Assembly (NCBI GenBank): GCA_965644295.1
Contig: CBFFRP010000427.1
Span: forward strand, 62,001 to 126,000
DNA: 64,000 nt
Direction of reading: 5' to 3'
DNA from: Paraphysomonas bandaiensis
Taxonomy: Eukaryota > Chrysophyceae
Part shown: positions 42,206-54,000 of the stretch, piece after piece
Layout of the letters: each line of letters starts with the position of its first letter
Numbering within the stretch: position 1 is the stretch's first letter
The notes under the pieces: model-generated
Database searches by the model: none
Told to the model about the DNA's origin: nothing
What the model saw: the letters and a program-made list of their open reading frames with translations, nothing else
Program-made: the position numbers and the translations under genes

Positions 42206-44180
42206 ATGGGGTCTGGTGTATCGAAAACCAATGCCCTGCCATCAAGAGAGAACAGCTCTCACAGCAAATCATACTCGAGCAAGAAACAGGGGCCCACAGA
42301 TAGGAGAGTGAGCGTTTATTTCGGGTCTCAAACGGGAACGGCGGAGGAGTTTGCACGGGTGGTCGTATCGGAGGCTCTGAATAGCGGATTCGATGCCAAA
42401 CTGATTGATCTTGAAGACTATCAACCGGAGAAACTCAAGTCCTGTCATCTGGCTGTGTTCTTGGTAGCTACCTATGGTGAAGGAGGGCCAACTGACAATG
42501 CATCTAGATTTCTGGAATGGTTGGAAAACGAAGATGGCAATATTGGTGGCGATTATTTGTCGCAACTTGATTTTTGTGTATTCGGTCTCGGCAATTCTCA
42601 ATATGAGAATTACAATAGAATGGGACGTTTCGTTAATGAAGGCTTAGAGAGGCTTGGTGGGCGACGGGTATTCAAATATATGGAAGGTGATGACAATGGA
42701 ACACTTGAGGAAGATTTTGAGTCTTGGAAGGCAGTTTTTTTTCCTGCAATGGTGGAGAAATATCAGGGCTCTGGTGACGAGATTGAAGACACACGCACAA
42801 CTAATGCTGCCCTCAGGTTTCGCTGCATACCATGTGCTCCTGCATCTCCAGTTATCCCCAATACGGACTTGTTTAACTCTTCTACCAAACACTTCTTCAA
42901 CTCCGTTGAGGCGACCGTAACATGCAACCGCGAGATGCGTACACCTGAAGATGGGGGGCACACCATTCATATGGAGCTAGATATTAGCGGGACTGACTTA
43001 AGATATTACACGGCTGATAACTTAGCGGTAATTCCAGATAACTCCGTTGAGGTTGTGGAGATGTTTTCCAAGTGTTGTGGAGGATTTGATCTTGACCAGT
43101 ATATCGATATTAAATCTGTCGTTCCCGATCCCAAGGATGGGGACTCCTCTGTTGCCTCAGCTTTTCAGCATCCATTTCCGACCCCATGTACTATTCGTGA
43201 GATATTCACCCGCTTCCTGGCTATTGACAGTATTCCTCGCAGGAGTACCATCGAAAAATTGGCCGCTTACTTGACTGACGACAAACAGGTCTCATGGCTC
43301 GTGGACATCGTGTCCAAGGAATCAAAAGATACCTTCACTTGTAAGATTGAAGAAGAAGGTCGAACCTATGTATCTCTTCTCTCGAAAGAGCTATCGTCCT
43401 GTTTAATTCCACTGGAGGATTTACTACACATCTTACCCACTATTCAGCCGAGGTACTACACTATCGCCTCGTCCAGCACGTGCTACCCTTCCAGTGTTCA
43501 TCTAACCGTCAGTGTTATGGAGCGAATAGCACCATCTGGGACTAAAGTGCAAGGTTTTTGTTCTTCATTTCTTCATGGATTGGTTCCAGGGCATGGAAGG
43601 TGTCGAATATTTACCAGAGAATCTGTTTTTCGTCTGCCACCCAATATCTTGACTCCAATTATTATGATTGGGCCAGGGTCTGGTATCGCTCCCATGCGAG
43701 CACTTCTTCAAGAGAGAAAGTTTCGAGCTGACCGAGAAGGTGTGCCAATCGCAGAAGTTACAAATATTCTATACTTTGGATGCAAGTCTCGAAATCGTGA
43801 TTTTCTATACCAGGAGGAGCTAATTGCTGCTGTTGCTGATGGTCGTCTGACGTCGCTCAAACTGGCCTTTTCTCGAGAACAGAGAGAGAAGATATACGTT
43901 CAGACCATTATGACAGAAGAAGAAAATGCATCCGAGTTGGCAAATCTAATTGTTGACAGAGGAGCACATGTCTTCCTCTGTGGTGGTACTGCCATGGGAC
44001 AATGTGTTCAAGAGACCCTCACACATATACTTTCTGAGCGAAAAGGTGCGTATTGTTATATTTTGTAAGGCAGTGTGATTGATGTAAGTAAATTTAGGAA
44101 TGACTATTGATGAAGCTTCCGCTTTTCTTAAAACAATGCAGAATAACAAGATATATAAGCGGGAATTGTGGTCTATATAG
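42206..44180 (+). CDS. NADPH-cytochrome P450 reductase (2 exons)
   Basis: Diflavin enzyme that passes electrons from NADPH through FAD and FMN to microsomal P450s. Exons 42206-44045 and 44098-44180 join over a 52-nt GT-AG intron to 640 aa. The second exon supplies GMTIDEASAFLK ... YKRELWSI, giving the expected penultimate-region Trp that stacks on FAD; without splicing this end is missing. FMN domain: VYFGSQTGTAEEFA (38-51), VATYGEGGPTDNA, FGLGNSQYENYN. FAD domain: RYYTIASSST and GFCSSFLHGL. NADPH domain: GPGSGIAPMRALLQER and FLCGGTAMGQ. The usual N-terminal membrane helix is absent; instead the protein starts MGSGVSKTNAL, a good N-myristoylation signal. An AG acceptor lies immediately before the ATG (CTTTAG/T), so an upstream exon with an anchor cannot be excluded. 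Confidence 0.93.
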
Positions 44181-45394
44181 GATACAACCGAAGTGTGAAG
44201 TGTTAAATTAGAGATGTGAAATATTTTTTTTTTAATCTAGAGTAGAGATTATTCGCTTCAATTATGAAGATTGTGCAAGTATTATAGATGATAAAGCTTT
44301 AAACAATCTTCCATTGGTCAGAAGTCGTAAGAAATAGAAATTCTGCAGTTGCTAGTGTTTTCTACGTGTCTTTCCACAATAAATCATCGACTTAGAAGCA
44401 AGGAATAACTTATACACTATGTCGTCGAGAAAGTATAGGTGAAATAAATCCCTTGGATCATGTCTTACTCCAAAATATACAAACACACTAAATTACTGAA
44501 TTAATACGTACATAACCTCGCGTTCTAAGGTTAGGGTTTAGGGTTAGGGTTAATTATTCGTATACGACGACACAAGATAGTATTGTGCTATGGAATGACT
44601 GGTAAACATTTAATTAACAATTAGATGCGAAGGAGAGCAGATGTTGCATGAACGTATGTGCAGAGTTTACTTTAATAAACACAACTAATTCTTGAAAGTG
44701 TGTCTTATACTTATTTCTGAGCTACAATGCGAGTTTAAGGTTTACTTAGAAACATATTAACTTCACTGCTAAGCATTTTATCTTACAGCTATTGCAATTT
44801 TGTACAGCTCTAGTACTTTCGCCTAAGTGAGATTTCAAACGCTGATACCTTTCACTTCAAATTCACTAGTGTTTAAACATTCGTTCTCTTCTCGTCACAG
44901 AAATAGTTGTCGTAAGTAGCAATTACTTGTCTATCTGAATTATTCGACAGCAATATTAACTCAATTTTACTATCATATCTATAATTATTGGCGCTTTAAC
45001 GAACGGGTCACGTTAATGTCTTCGGTAATCCACGCTTTCCCAAGAATAGCAGAGCTTTAAGTAGTACATGATATAGAAAATATAAATATACGAATTTTAT
45101 GAATTGCTATCCCCATCGACTCTATCAGTGCGAATGAGGGGCGCGCATGTCCCTCTTCATTTCCATGTCACAACTGCTCTTGGGGTGAGTTATGGGAGAA
45201 GCACCAATGAGAACACATTACCCGATTAGTCTTCGTGTATAGAACAGTCGTGACTTCCCAGTGTCATACAAACGAAATCATTACTGCAACGGCTAGCTTG
45301 CCCATCAACATGATACGCATTAAGCGTTGCATTTCAGAATTATCGAGTGCACTGTGCTCCCTAAGCCTAATTCGCGTGTCGACTCCCAAATAGA
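44181..45394. other. AT-rich intergenic region with interstitial telomere-like repeats
   Basis: 44529-44552 contains GGTTAGGGTTTAGGGTTAGG followed by GTTAA, a mix of TTAGGG and TTTAGGG units. There is no gene. The rest is AT-rich without recognisable features. Confidence 0.6.
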
Positions 45395-45396
45395 AG

Positions 45397-46445
45397 ATGC
45401 CACGCAGTAGAGTCTGCTATTTCGCTGTGATCAACGGACGCTGGAGGCCTACACAGCCCTCAGAGACCAACGCTACGGTCACAATCCTGACCGGGCTCCT
45501 GGATACTGGAAAGACAGCGGAGCACTACTTCCGCACAAACTGGCGCAAGCAGATGGTGGACCATCAAAGGACAAAGTGGGTTCCCACCTGCGCCAGCGAG
45601 TACTCAATGCAGCACTGACATGGGACAAATCCTTCAGCATAGGAAGAAACCGGGCGAAAACCAAACACGGACTCGACATGGCTAAAGCCGCATGTGCTGA
45701 CAGCGGATTTAGACTAGACTCACTCAAGCATATGTGTCTAGACTGTACAAATGACGCCATAACGCAGATAAGGGAGTCTGCATTTCACAGCCACAAAAAC
45801 GCGCTTCAAGAAGAACTGAGAAATCCGGAACTACCCCAATGGACCACCACTGTACTCCAGCGGCTCTCCAGCAGGACCTGGAACCCTTCCGTGCCACATG
45901 TGGAGAGATTCTGGACGGGTACCATCACAACTATACAGCTTGAAATGGTTTTTGGAGATCACATCCATGAGTCACTGACATCCCAAGGACTGCGCAGCAT
46001 CGAATCAGCGGTGATCAGATTACTTCTACCGCTTTTCGCTGCAGCGAAGCTAATGATCCAAGATCGAAGTAGACGATACGTTACCCTACAGAAAGGTCCC
46101 CCAAGGCTACTACCGCGGCCGCGTCCAAAACACAGACAGAAATGGAAACGCCCAAGGGTGCTAAGATTACTAGGAATCCACAGACGAACCGAGACTGGAA
46201 CACCACCCCCCGCACATATGAACCCCACCAACCATACACAAAGGACCATAGTACCGGACCGTATGAAACCATCAGGCCCTAGACAACGGCGACGACGTCT
46301 CCGGCAACTCCACCTATGCCTAACGCCCAGACGGTGCACGGCGACACCGCCACATTCCACCACACCGTCAACCTCTCAGCACACACATCTAGTGTTCGAT
46401 ACACTCAGGATGGTATCATCTAGAACCCGTGCAAGTCAATTGTAG
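45397..46445 (+). mobile_element. LINE fragment, second copy of the RNase H-bearing family
   Basis: In the frames covering 45440-46445 the protein reads YWKDSGALLPHKLAQ, LTWDKSFSIGRNRAKTKHG, then ITQIRESAFHSHKNALQEE, VPHVERFWTGT and IRLLLPLFAAAKL. The first parts parallel 8361-9309 (YWTHSGTRLPHKLHP, WDKSYAMGRNRAKGKHG, IAQIRENAFHTQQTQLAKL). The Cys/His knuckle is partly deleted (KHMCLDCTND only). From 46285 the sequence is the LINE 3' region seen at 29826. Both the 5' part and the tail are missing. It is dead. Confidence 0.75.
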
Positions 46446-46558
46446 CTGCACCTCATTCAGATCTGGATATCAAGCAACACGCCACTGGGATCTTTGTGAC
46501 GAACTAAGTGTTTATATTACCCATATGTGTCACGCAGTTCTGCAGTGTTGAGGAGTGT

Positions 46559-46630
46559 GCCTTGATAGCTTAGTGGTAGAGCACTGCACTTGTAATGCAG
46601 AGGTCCAGGGTTCGACTCCCTGTTAAGGCT
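46559..46630 (+). tRNA. tRNA-Thr (anticodon UGU)
   Basis: Complete cloverleaf. Acceptor stem GCCTTGA/TTAAGGC (one G-U pair), D arm GCTT-AGTGGTA-GAGC, anticodon stem CTGCA/TGCAG with loop CTTGTAA (anticodon TGT at 46591-46593), T arm CAGGG-TTCGACT-CCCTG. It doubles as an internal Pol III promoter: A box TAGCTTAGTGG and B box GGTTCGACTCC. There is no intron, and CCA is not encoded. It is followed at once by TTTTT, the Pol III terminator. Confidence 0.97.
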
Positions 46631-46635
46631 TTTTG
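46631..46635 (+). terminator. Pol III T-run terminator
   Basis: Five T directly after the tRNA-Thr discriminator base, with a second run of five T at about 46641-46645 as a backup. Confidence 0.8.
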
Positions 46636-46645
46636 GTTGTTTTTG

Positions 46646-47364
46646 GCTACTGTTTTTCAAGACACAGATTTCAGAATTTTTCTATTGGATACTGCTGTAA
46701 ACCCCCCATTTTATCATAAAAACATGACAGTATGGATATCATGCATAAGGCGCAGAGAGGGGCAGGACTCCTAGCAGGAGGTCGGGGACTGTTTGACAGC
46801 ATTGAACGGAAATTTGCAGTCAGTTTCGTCAGTGTTTGACTGCTCTGACATCCTCTGTGTGCATCGATACTGAGCAGCGCACACTCACAGCTGGAATCAC
46901 TCCTAATCAAGAACCCCTGTGACAACCAGAGTCTGCTGGACTGTTTACTGTGATTTCTCTCTGGGTCAGACCGCAGTATTAGTCGATGAGTTGAGGCGGG
47001 AGAACCACTTGGATTAGCGGTGGGTTTCTTTGTCTGTTATTGGCCGTTTCGCCTCGACAATGAGGTTGTTGAAGCCAACGGATGTGTGGCTACTGATTTG
47101 ACTCTTGAAATGGCTCGCAGATATGAGCATGCGGTGCGGGGGAACTAAGAGCAAACCTTGAACTGGACAGTGGGAGTATACTGCTGTTTTCGCTAGTTTC
47201 TGCCATCCCAACGTGTTAAGGCCTGAAAATCAATCCGAAACGACACTGTAGTTGTTTCTATTTCATCTGATTAGATTGGTGGTATGAAGAAATACTCCTA
47301 TCAATAAGAATGCGAAATAATTTAATACAACGGCAGAGGAACAGAGAAACTGCAAGTTGTGTCT
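46646..47364. other. Spacer, no gene seen
   Basis: Mid-GC sequence between the tRNA gene and the first hAT. Frames at 46671-46925 (minus) and 47014-47211 (minus) have no motif or homologous copy in the window. Confidence 0.35.
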
Positions 47365-47372
47365 ATTCAGTA

Positions 47373-48052
47373 CAGAGTCTGGTAACCGCTAATGATAATT
47401 GCGTTAATGGTAATGCCATTATAATCGCCGGGAACTGGGCACCCACAAATGGGCCATTGATGGCATTTACTTGTACTTGATATACGCTATAAAGAAATGA
47501 AGTGTTTTAAAGATATAGTATCTTCTCTATACTCCAAAAAAACTCTAAACAATGTTAAGCAATGTTCATGCAACTCTACAGCTACTTTGTGGCAAAGGGA
47601 GCTCGACTTAGTACCTATGAGTCCAACTACCGCAACTTGCTTCATATCGAAGCACAATCTAATGTTGTCGAGAAGATCTTTAGTTGTGCAGTGTTGGTTA
47701 TGACACCTGAGCGTAGAAACATTAATCCATATAGTCCAGAGTCGTTGCTATCCCTAAAACCCAATCACATGTTGTGGGATGCTAACATTCTTCATGAAGC
47801 CCAGCAAGAAGATCCTGAAGTGCCAGTTGAGAGCGAAAATGATGATGATATGTAGATACGATTTGTACACAGTTACTTCACTAAATTAGTTATTGAGGAA
47901 GCACCACACTATCTATTATAAGCGGTATTATCTACTTAGGTATTAATGCCCATTAATGCCATAATAATTACCGGGACATTTTTCATTAATGGCATTATAA
48001 TTGCCGGTAACTGCATTTCCATTACTGGGCAACTAATGGTTACCAGGCCTTG
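47373..48052 (+). mobile_element. Internally deleted hAT transposon (680 bp) with 8-bp target duplication
   Basis: Ends are CAGAGTCTGGTAACC and GGTTACCAGGCCTTG, with subterminal CATTATAATxGCCGG repeats on both sides. Target duplication ATTCAGTA (47365-47372) / ATTCAATA (48053-48060) matches at 7 of 8. 47562-47855 encodes only the C-terminal dimerisation domain (NVVEKIFSCAVLVMTPERR, then LLSLKPNHMLWD), close to that at 9962-9756. It is non-autonomous. Confidence 0.85.
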
Positions 48053-48139
48053 ATTCAATATATGGTTAAGCAGTAGTGAATGTCTGACTATTAGCAATAT
48101 AAAGGCGTTTAAGAGTCAAAACTAATGTAGCAAAATAAT

Positions 48140-48478
48140 TAACTACCTAGTGCTTAAATTAGATATCCTACTATTTAACGCTACGAAAGCTGCTTGTGCG
48201 TCACCGCAAGCGCCAAGGTGCAACCACTTTTGCTCTCTGTCGTTAAGGTGAACAGCCCGGATGCTTGACTTCAGTAGGCAACCAATACCCCGGTAACCCT
48301 TGAGGTGGGCCCATTCCCGATATCCTGTTCATTCGTCAAGGCCTAAAGATGTCTACACAAGCATTCGACTATGAGTGGGCAGAACGTTATTGCTGACTAT
48401 ACATGCGGCCGACGTTAGTTTTCCAGAGAATTATCTCCGGTACTTATCCCCCATAATACCACGAAAAGGTGCGAGGTC
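48140..48478 (-). mobile_element. SINE-like element, reverse orientation
   Basis: Plus-strand order: reverse LINE tail (48170-48235: CTATTTAACGCTACGAAAGC, then AAGCGCCAAGGTGCAACCAC), middle block (TGACTTCAGTAGGCAACCA; CATTCGTCAAGGCC), head (GTGGGCAGAAC ... GACGTTAG ... CCACGAAAAGGTGCGAGG). The GACACTAATTAGTGTC segment is deleted in this copy. Confidence 0.6.
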
Positions 48479-48657
48479 ATAACCGTTACATCAATAATAC
48501 AGTATTATATGAATTTTTTTGATAGGCTATGAGATAGCATAGATACACTGAAATATTGAAATATATAGACTGTACAAGACCGACGATGACTATCTAATAT
48601 CTGATAGTATTGATGTATTGATGTTTTGATTGGTAGTTGAGATGATATAAATCTACT

Positions 48658-50181
48658 CAGGCTTGCGTAACCATTAATGGTAATGGCCATTAATGGCCTT
48701 CCCCCATAAAAAAGCAATTCATTAATGGCCATAAAAATGGGGGAGAGATGTAGTGCCCATTAATGGCCATTAATGGCAATATCCATTAGTTAGTATCCAG
48801 TTGTCAGCATCATGTAAGAATACGTGACAAGCCACGACCTTCCGGTGCATTATTAGTTATTAATATATTATATACGTATTTAAGTCATTTAAACAATCTG
48901 TTTTAAGAATTCATATAAATTCTATTGATGTGATAACATCACAATCATGTTGTGAATGTTAACATGAATTGATTGTGCCACCTTCTTTTCTAGTTTTAAA
49001 TTCACAGCCCAGCCACTTGTCAGCATAAGCAATAAGAACTTTATGTAATATATTATAATACAAGAAGGTAAAGATATGTAAAGACTGTGAGTATATAGTG
49101 AATAAAAGCAATAAACGGAGACTTTAATTTAAACGAGAAGAAATTACAACACGAGTGGCTCGATCATATTTGGTTACAAAATTCATCAAGGTTACGAAAA
49201 GTATCTGGTTATGCTGCTTGTCTTAGAAATGACACACGCTGGAACTCTGTCCATCATTCATGGAATCGGTATTTGTTACTTTCTCCTGTGTTGACTTGTG
49301 ATAATTTTAATGACGATGTTACTGACTTACTACCTTCTGTACCACAGCACCGACGGATCGCGCAAGTAACATCAGACCTTGCTAAGTGTAACGAAGTCGC
49401 ATTGATGCTGCAGAAATCGTCTGTAGATCATTATGTTGTGCGTAGCATGTTCGACAAACTTATTGAAAACTTTCCAGATATGGAACAGTATCTTGGTGCT
49501 AATGCTACCATTACAACTGACCCATTATTCGAGAGAGCTGTTGTGAAGATCCAAAGCCAACTGGAGAATACTCTGACTGTTGCAGAATCTAAAACCGTTA
49601 AGGGCTATCTCCTTGCGGCTCATAAGGATGACGATAGCAGTGGCGATGATGAAACGGGGGAAACAGGAGGATTTGCTGTGGATATAGTGAGAGAAGCTGT
49701 GGCAAAAAAGGCAAAGAACAGCAGGAGAGCCACTAAATATCGCTCCATGAATCATTTGGTGACGACTTCCAATATTGTTGAGCGATTATTTAGCAGAGCA
49801 AAACTTATTAGGAGAGACCAGCGCAAGCTAATGGAACCCCAACATTTGGAGCTGCTACTCTTTTTGCGTTGCAACAAATTCTTATGGAACGAAGTTACCA
49901 TTGATGATATTATAGTTGCTGATGATGTTTAAGAATATTGTTCGCATTAGCTATCTGACCTGACTGTAACATGGGAACGAACTGCTCATCATTGCTGTTA
50001 AATAGCTAGTACTTAGTCTAATTATTAACACTTTCCATTTACTTCTTTCTAAAGCAATAAAGCAATAGTAATCAAACCATAAATGGTCCATTAATGGCCA
50101 TAAAAATGGTGGGATTTTTAAAATTAATGGCCATAAAAATGGGGGAAGCAAAGCGTCGCCATTAATGGTTACGCAAGCCTG
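48658..50181 (+). mobile_element. hAT transposon (1,524 bp) with perfect 8-bp target duplication
   Basis: Inverted ends CAGGCTTGCGTAACCATTAA and its complement at the right end, followed inside by CCATAAAAATGGGGGA-type subterminal repeats. Target duplication AATCTACT at 48650-48657 and 50182-50189 is exact. The transposase (49273-49932 plus in-frame upstream sequence from about 49130) keeps only the C-terminal third. The perfect duplication suggests a relatively recent insertion. Confidence 0.9.
49273..49932 (+). pseudogene. hAT transposase, C-terminal part
   Basis: 219-codon frame inside the hAT at 48658-50181. It ends with the hAT dimerisation domain: TTSNIVERLFSRAKLIRR, then LELLLFLRCNKFLWNEV. 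The acidic linker DDDSSGDDETGE is typical of the spacer before it. Upstream sequence at 49140-49270 reads HEWLDHIWLQNSSRLRKVSG-like in frame, so coding once continued leftward. The DDE catalytic Asp residues and the BED finger are absent from the element. It cannot move by itself but could be mobilised. Confidence 0.75.
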
Positions 50182-50189
50182 AATCTACT

Positions 50190-50619
50190 GAATGACAATG
50201 AAGGATTCTATACTAATTCAAATTTTACTCATGGAATTGAATGAGTCCAGCGTTTAGTACATAAGTTATTTTACCACCCGAATGTCAAATTCACAATTAT
50301 TATATTTTTCAGAGTATTGAGTACTAAATAGAATTGCGATTACTAGTCATGTTAGAAAAAGCCACGCAATAACATATCACGGGGTTCACTATCGTAACAT
50401 TAAAATAGTAGCACCGCATCACAAAGTTATTACTAAATATTATGACCCACACGAGTGTACTTATATCGCAACGAATCTTACAGCACGACTGAAAGCTCAC
50501 ACTAGTATCGAAACTACAAAAAATGATAACGTGTACTACCTATTAGCTAGCTACATCATATTTATAATTGGTAAACAACATGGAAAATCCTAAATAGCTA
50601 TATCAACAAATATCCGGTT
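50190..50619. other. 3' flank of the giant repeat gene
   Basis: AT-rich sequence between the hAT and the stop codon of the giant gene, so it should hold that gene's 3' untranslated region and poly(A) signal on the minus strand. Nothing more specific was seen. Confidence 0.4.
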
Positions 50620-51060
50620 TCACTCAGTGCGGAGAGACTTGGGTACGTTTTCCTGCAAGAGGTCAACTTCCTCCTTCAAGATTTTTACGTCAGCAAACAT
50701 ATTTTCCAACAAAATATCGTAACTCCTATCGATGTCTGCATAGTCATACGTACGCTGATCGAGATCGCGGACCGCTTCCACTATAACTGGGATAAGCTCA
50801 ATATATTTTACACCCAGGTATTGACCATTGTGAGTTTTCGTAACTATGTCGGGGAGTACTTCTTGTACATCCTGGGCAATCACACCCAAGTGAGTTTCAT
50901 TTTTTCCATCACTCATAATCGAATCTGCCGCCCATTTGTAGTATACCCCTCTTATTTTTGAAACCTTGGCAAGTGAATCCCGAATAGTTGTAATATCGGA
51001 CTTAAGTCTCCTATCTGAGTCGACCGTAGGGTTTCCTTGGAACCATATATTACCATACAC
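50620..51060 (-). other. Peptidase S74 / intramolecular chaperone domain of the giant protein
   Basis: Domain annotation inside the giant gene. The Ser of SDRRLK is encoded at 51018-51016 and the Lys at 51003-51001, five residues apart, the spacing of the Ser-Lys dyad in phage endosialidase and MYRF. Cleavage would fall just before that Ser, releasing about 132 residues. The preceding NIWFQGNPTVD is the usual linker after the last beta-helix turn. The C-terminal helix fits the trimeric coiled coil of the family. Confidence 0.85.
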
Positions 51061-54000
51061 TGTTAGTCCATTTGTAATATACACTCCGCCGCTCAGAACA
51101 GACAGACCTTCTGTGATCTGTACCCCACTATCATCGATAGTCATTCCATCAAGCTGTATATATAAACCACTGTTGTACACAGTAAGTCCATTCGAAACTC
51201 GCAGACCACCAGCTCTAACAGTCGCCCCACCACCTCGTACATACACTCCTGTATCTTCAACCGTTAATCCTCCAGTCACTTCAATGCCTCCACTTTTAAC
51301 AGATATACCGTTTGTAATCACGGCACCACCCCTCACAGATAATCCACTAGTAAGTCCCATACCACCAGAAAGTATACTTATACCTCCAGCATTTACGACC
51401 AGACCCTCCGAATCAATGGTAAGGCCTCCGGCATCCATAAACATACCACCGTCTGTAATAGTCATGCCAGACGGCACAGTCATACCACTCAAAGAATTCA
51501 GACCGCCGGTATACACTGTTACACCACCGGTAACACGCGCACCACCAACGTGTACAGACACACCTCCAGTTAACTGCATACCTCCAGTTTTTACACTTAC
51601 TCCATCAGTTACCTTGAGTCCACTTAGGCTCACAGTAATACCGCCTAACGATTTTATTCCACTGTTTCCCACAGACAACCCAGATGTAATAGCCACGCCA
51701 GCACTCAAAACGGACACTCCATCCGTTACTTTCATTCCTCCGCTGTTGACTGTGGCACCTCCAGTTACAACAATGCCGGTGTTGTATACGGTTAAGGCAT
51801 CAGAAACTCTTAAGCCACCAGCTTTAATAGATACTCCAACGATAGGAATCAATGCCCCACTATTATACACAGTTAAACCGTGCGATACACCGACCCCACC
51901 ATTGTGGAGAGATAATCCATCAGTTACAACCGCACCACCAATAACAGAGAGTCCGCCGGTTAGACGCAGGCCTCCAGTAAATATAGTTTCTCCGCCTCCA
52001 ATTTTCACACCAGCCGCAACTACACTTAATCCAGTAGCACTTACATGAAGTCCACCAGTGTCTATTGTAGCGCCCGACTGTATAGTCAGATCGAGAGCAT
52101 GAAAGCCACCATCATATACTGTCATGCCGTCAGTTGTGCGTAGTCCACTATTGGTTACGCTCATACCACCACGGAGTGCCACACCACCAATGGCGACAGT
52201 TAACCCGCTAGTAACTTTGAAGCCAGATGATGACACAGTCACGCCTCCCTTAACTTTGATTCCGTCACCAGGAAATGTAAGACCACCATCCGTAATATCT
52301 AGACCTCCAGCAATTACAGTCAGACCGGTGTTCGGCAGCGTCAGGCCACCAGACACTACAAACCCACCGTTACTTATAGACAACCCCCCAGTGGCAATGA
52401 AACCATCAGATGGCACGGACATCCCTCCCTTTGCTTTCAACCCGCCAGCATTAATTGTTGCACCTTTCGCTGTTATATACAAACCACCAGAGTTGATTGT
52501 GGCTCCACTGGTAACCACAAAACCACCGGTTCGTACAGTTGCACCACCTTCAGTACGGAGCCCGCTGTTAATAGCAGAGAGACCACCATCGACAACCAAA
52601 CCGCCGTGGTCAATAGTCAACCCATGCGACTGAACGAATATACCACCTTGAGTAACAGTCAAGCCCTGTTCCACCGTCCCTGCTTTTCTGGCATAAAAAT
52701 TACCCGAATCCAGAGTAAGTCCACCAGTAGTCTTCATACCACCGCTCAAAACGGATAACCCCCCTGTTATGAATGCGGCAGCATTAAAAATTGTGAGTCC
52801 ACCTGAAACACCTGTTCCGCCTGCTGCTACAGAGACACCATCGGTAACAACATTCAAACCGCCCTGGGAAATTGTTTGGCCTCCAGCAGACACTTCTATA
52901 CCAACAGTTGACACTGTCAGTCCAGTACCTACTGTTGCACCACCCGTAATAGCAGTAGCACCGCCCATTTGAGCACCACCACCTGTTGTTATGCCACCAA
53001 GAGCATTCAATCCACCATTCTGTACACAAAGGCCACCAGTGACACGAGCTCCAGCACTGTGGACAGAAAAGCCATTAGTAACCCTCATGCCACCTGTGCT
53101 TATGGATGCGCCCCCATTGAAGTACACTCCAGCAGTACCCACTGATATACCAGCAGTAACATGCATGCCGCTGGCTACACGGCCAAACCCATTGACATAT
53201 AACCCACTATTATAAACAGTTACACCGCCAGACACTCTAACACCACCAGAAACTACTGAAGCACCAGCAGCTTCTACGAACACCCCACCAGAAGAAGCAG
53301 TAACTCTTCCAGCTACCTTCATTCCATCAGAAACAACAGTCATACCACCATCTGATAACACGAATCCACCATCAACCGTGCCACCCCCGGTCACAACCAT
53401 GCCGTTCGCATTCACTGACAAACCGCCAGCAGTGACATATACACCGCCAGATCCGACCGTAGAACCACCAGTGACGTATAGCCCATCTCTAACAACTGAA
53501 ACGCCGCCCGTGACCTTCATACCACCTGAAAAAATTGTGCCTCCAGCTGTTACTTTCATCCCAGCAGCAGCAACACTAAGTCCTTCAGCACTCATCATCA
53601 AACCTCCTTCGACTATAGTTGCACCACCAGTCACCTTAACTCCACCTGTCCATACCGTCGCCCCACCAGTTACTGCCACGCCATTAAGAGCGACCGACCC
53701 ACCACCAGATCCCACTACTAGCCCGTCACTATCAACTGTGACACCTCCAGTCACCTTTACACCACCACTGCTAACTGTTACGCCTCCTGCTACTTTTAGT
53801 CCGGTAGCAGCAATCGTTGCCCCATCCGCTGTTACAACTAACCCGTCGTCATTAACAGTTAATCCTCCAGTGAAGCTTCCACCTCCGGCGTACACACTTA
53901 AACCGCCGGATGCTCTGAAGCCAGAGTTATATACTGACACGCCTTGAGACACTTGCAACCCTCCTGATGTAATTTTAGTTGCGCCTGCAACAATCATTCC

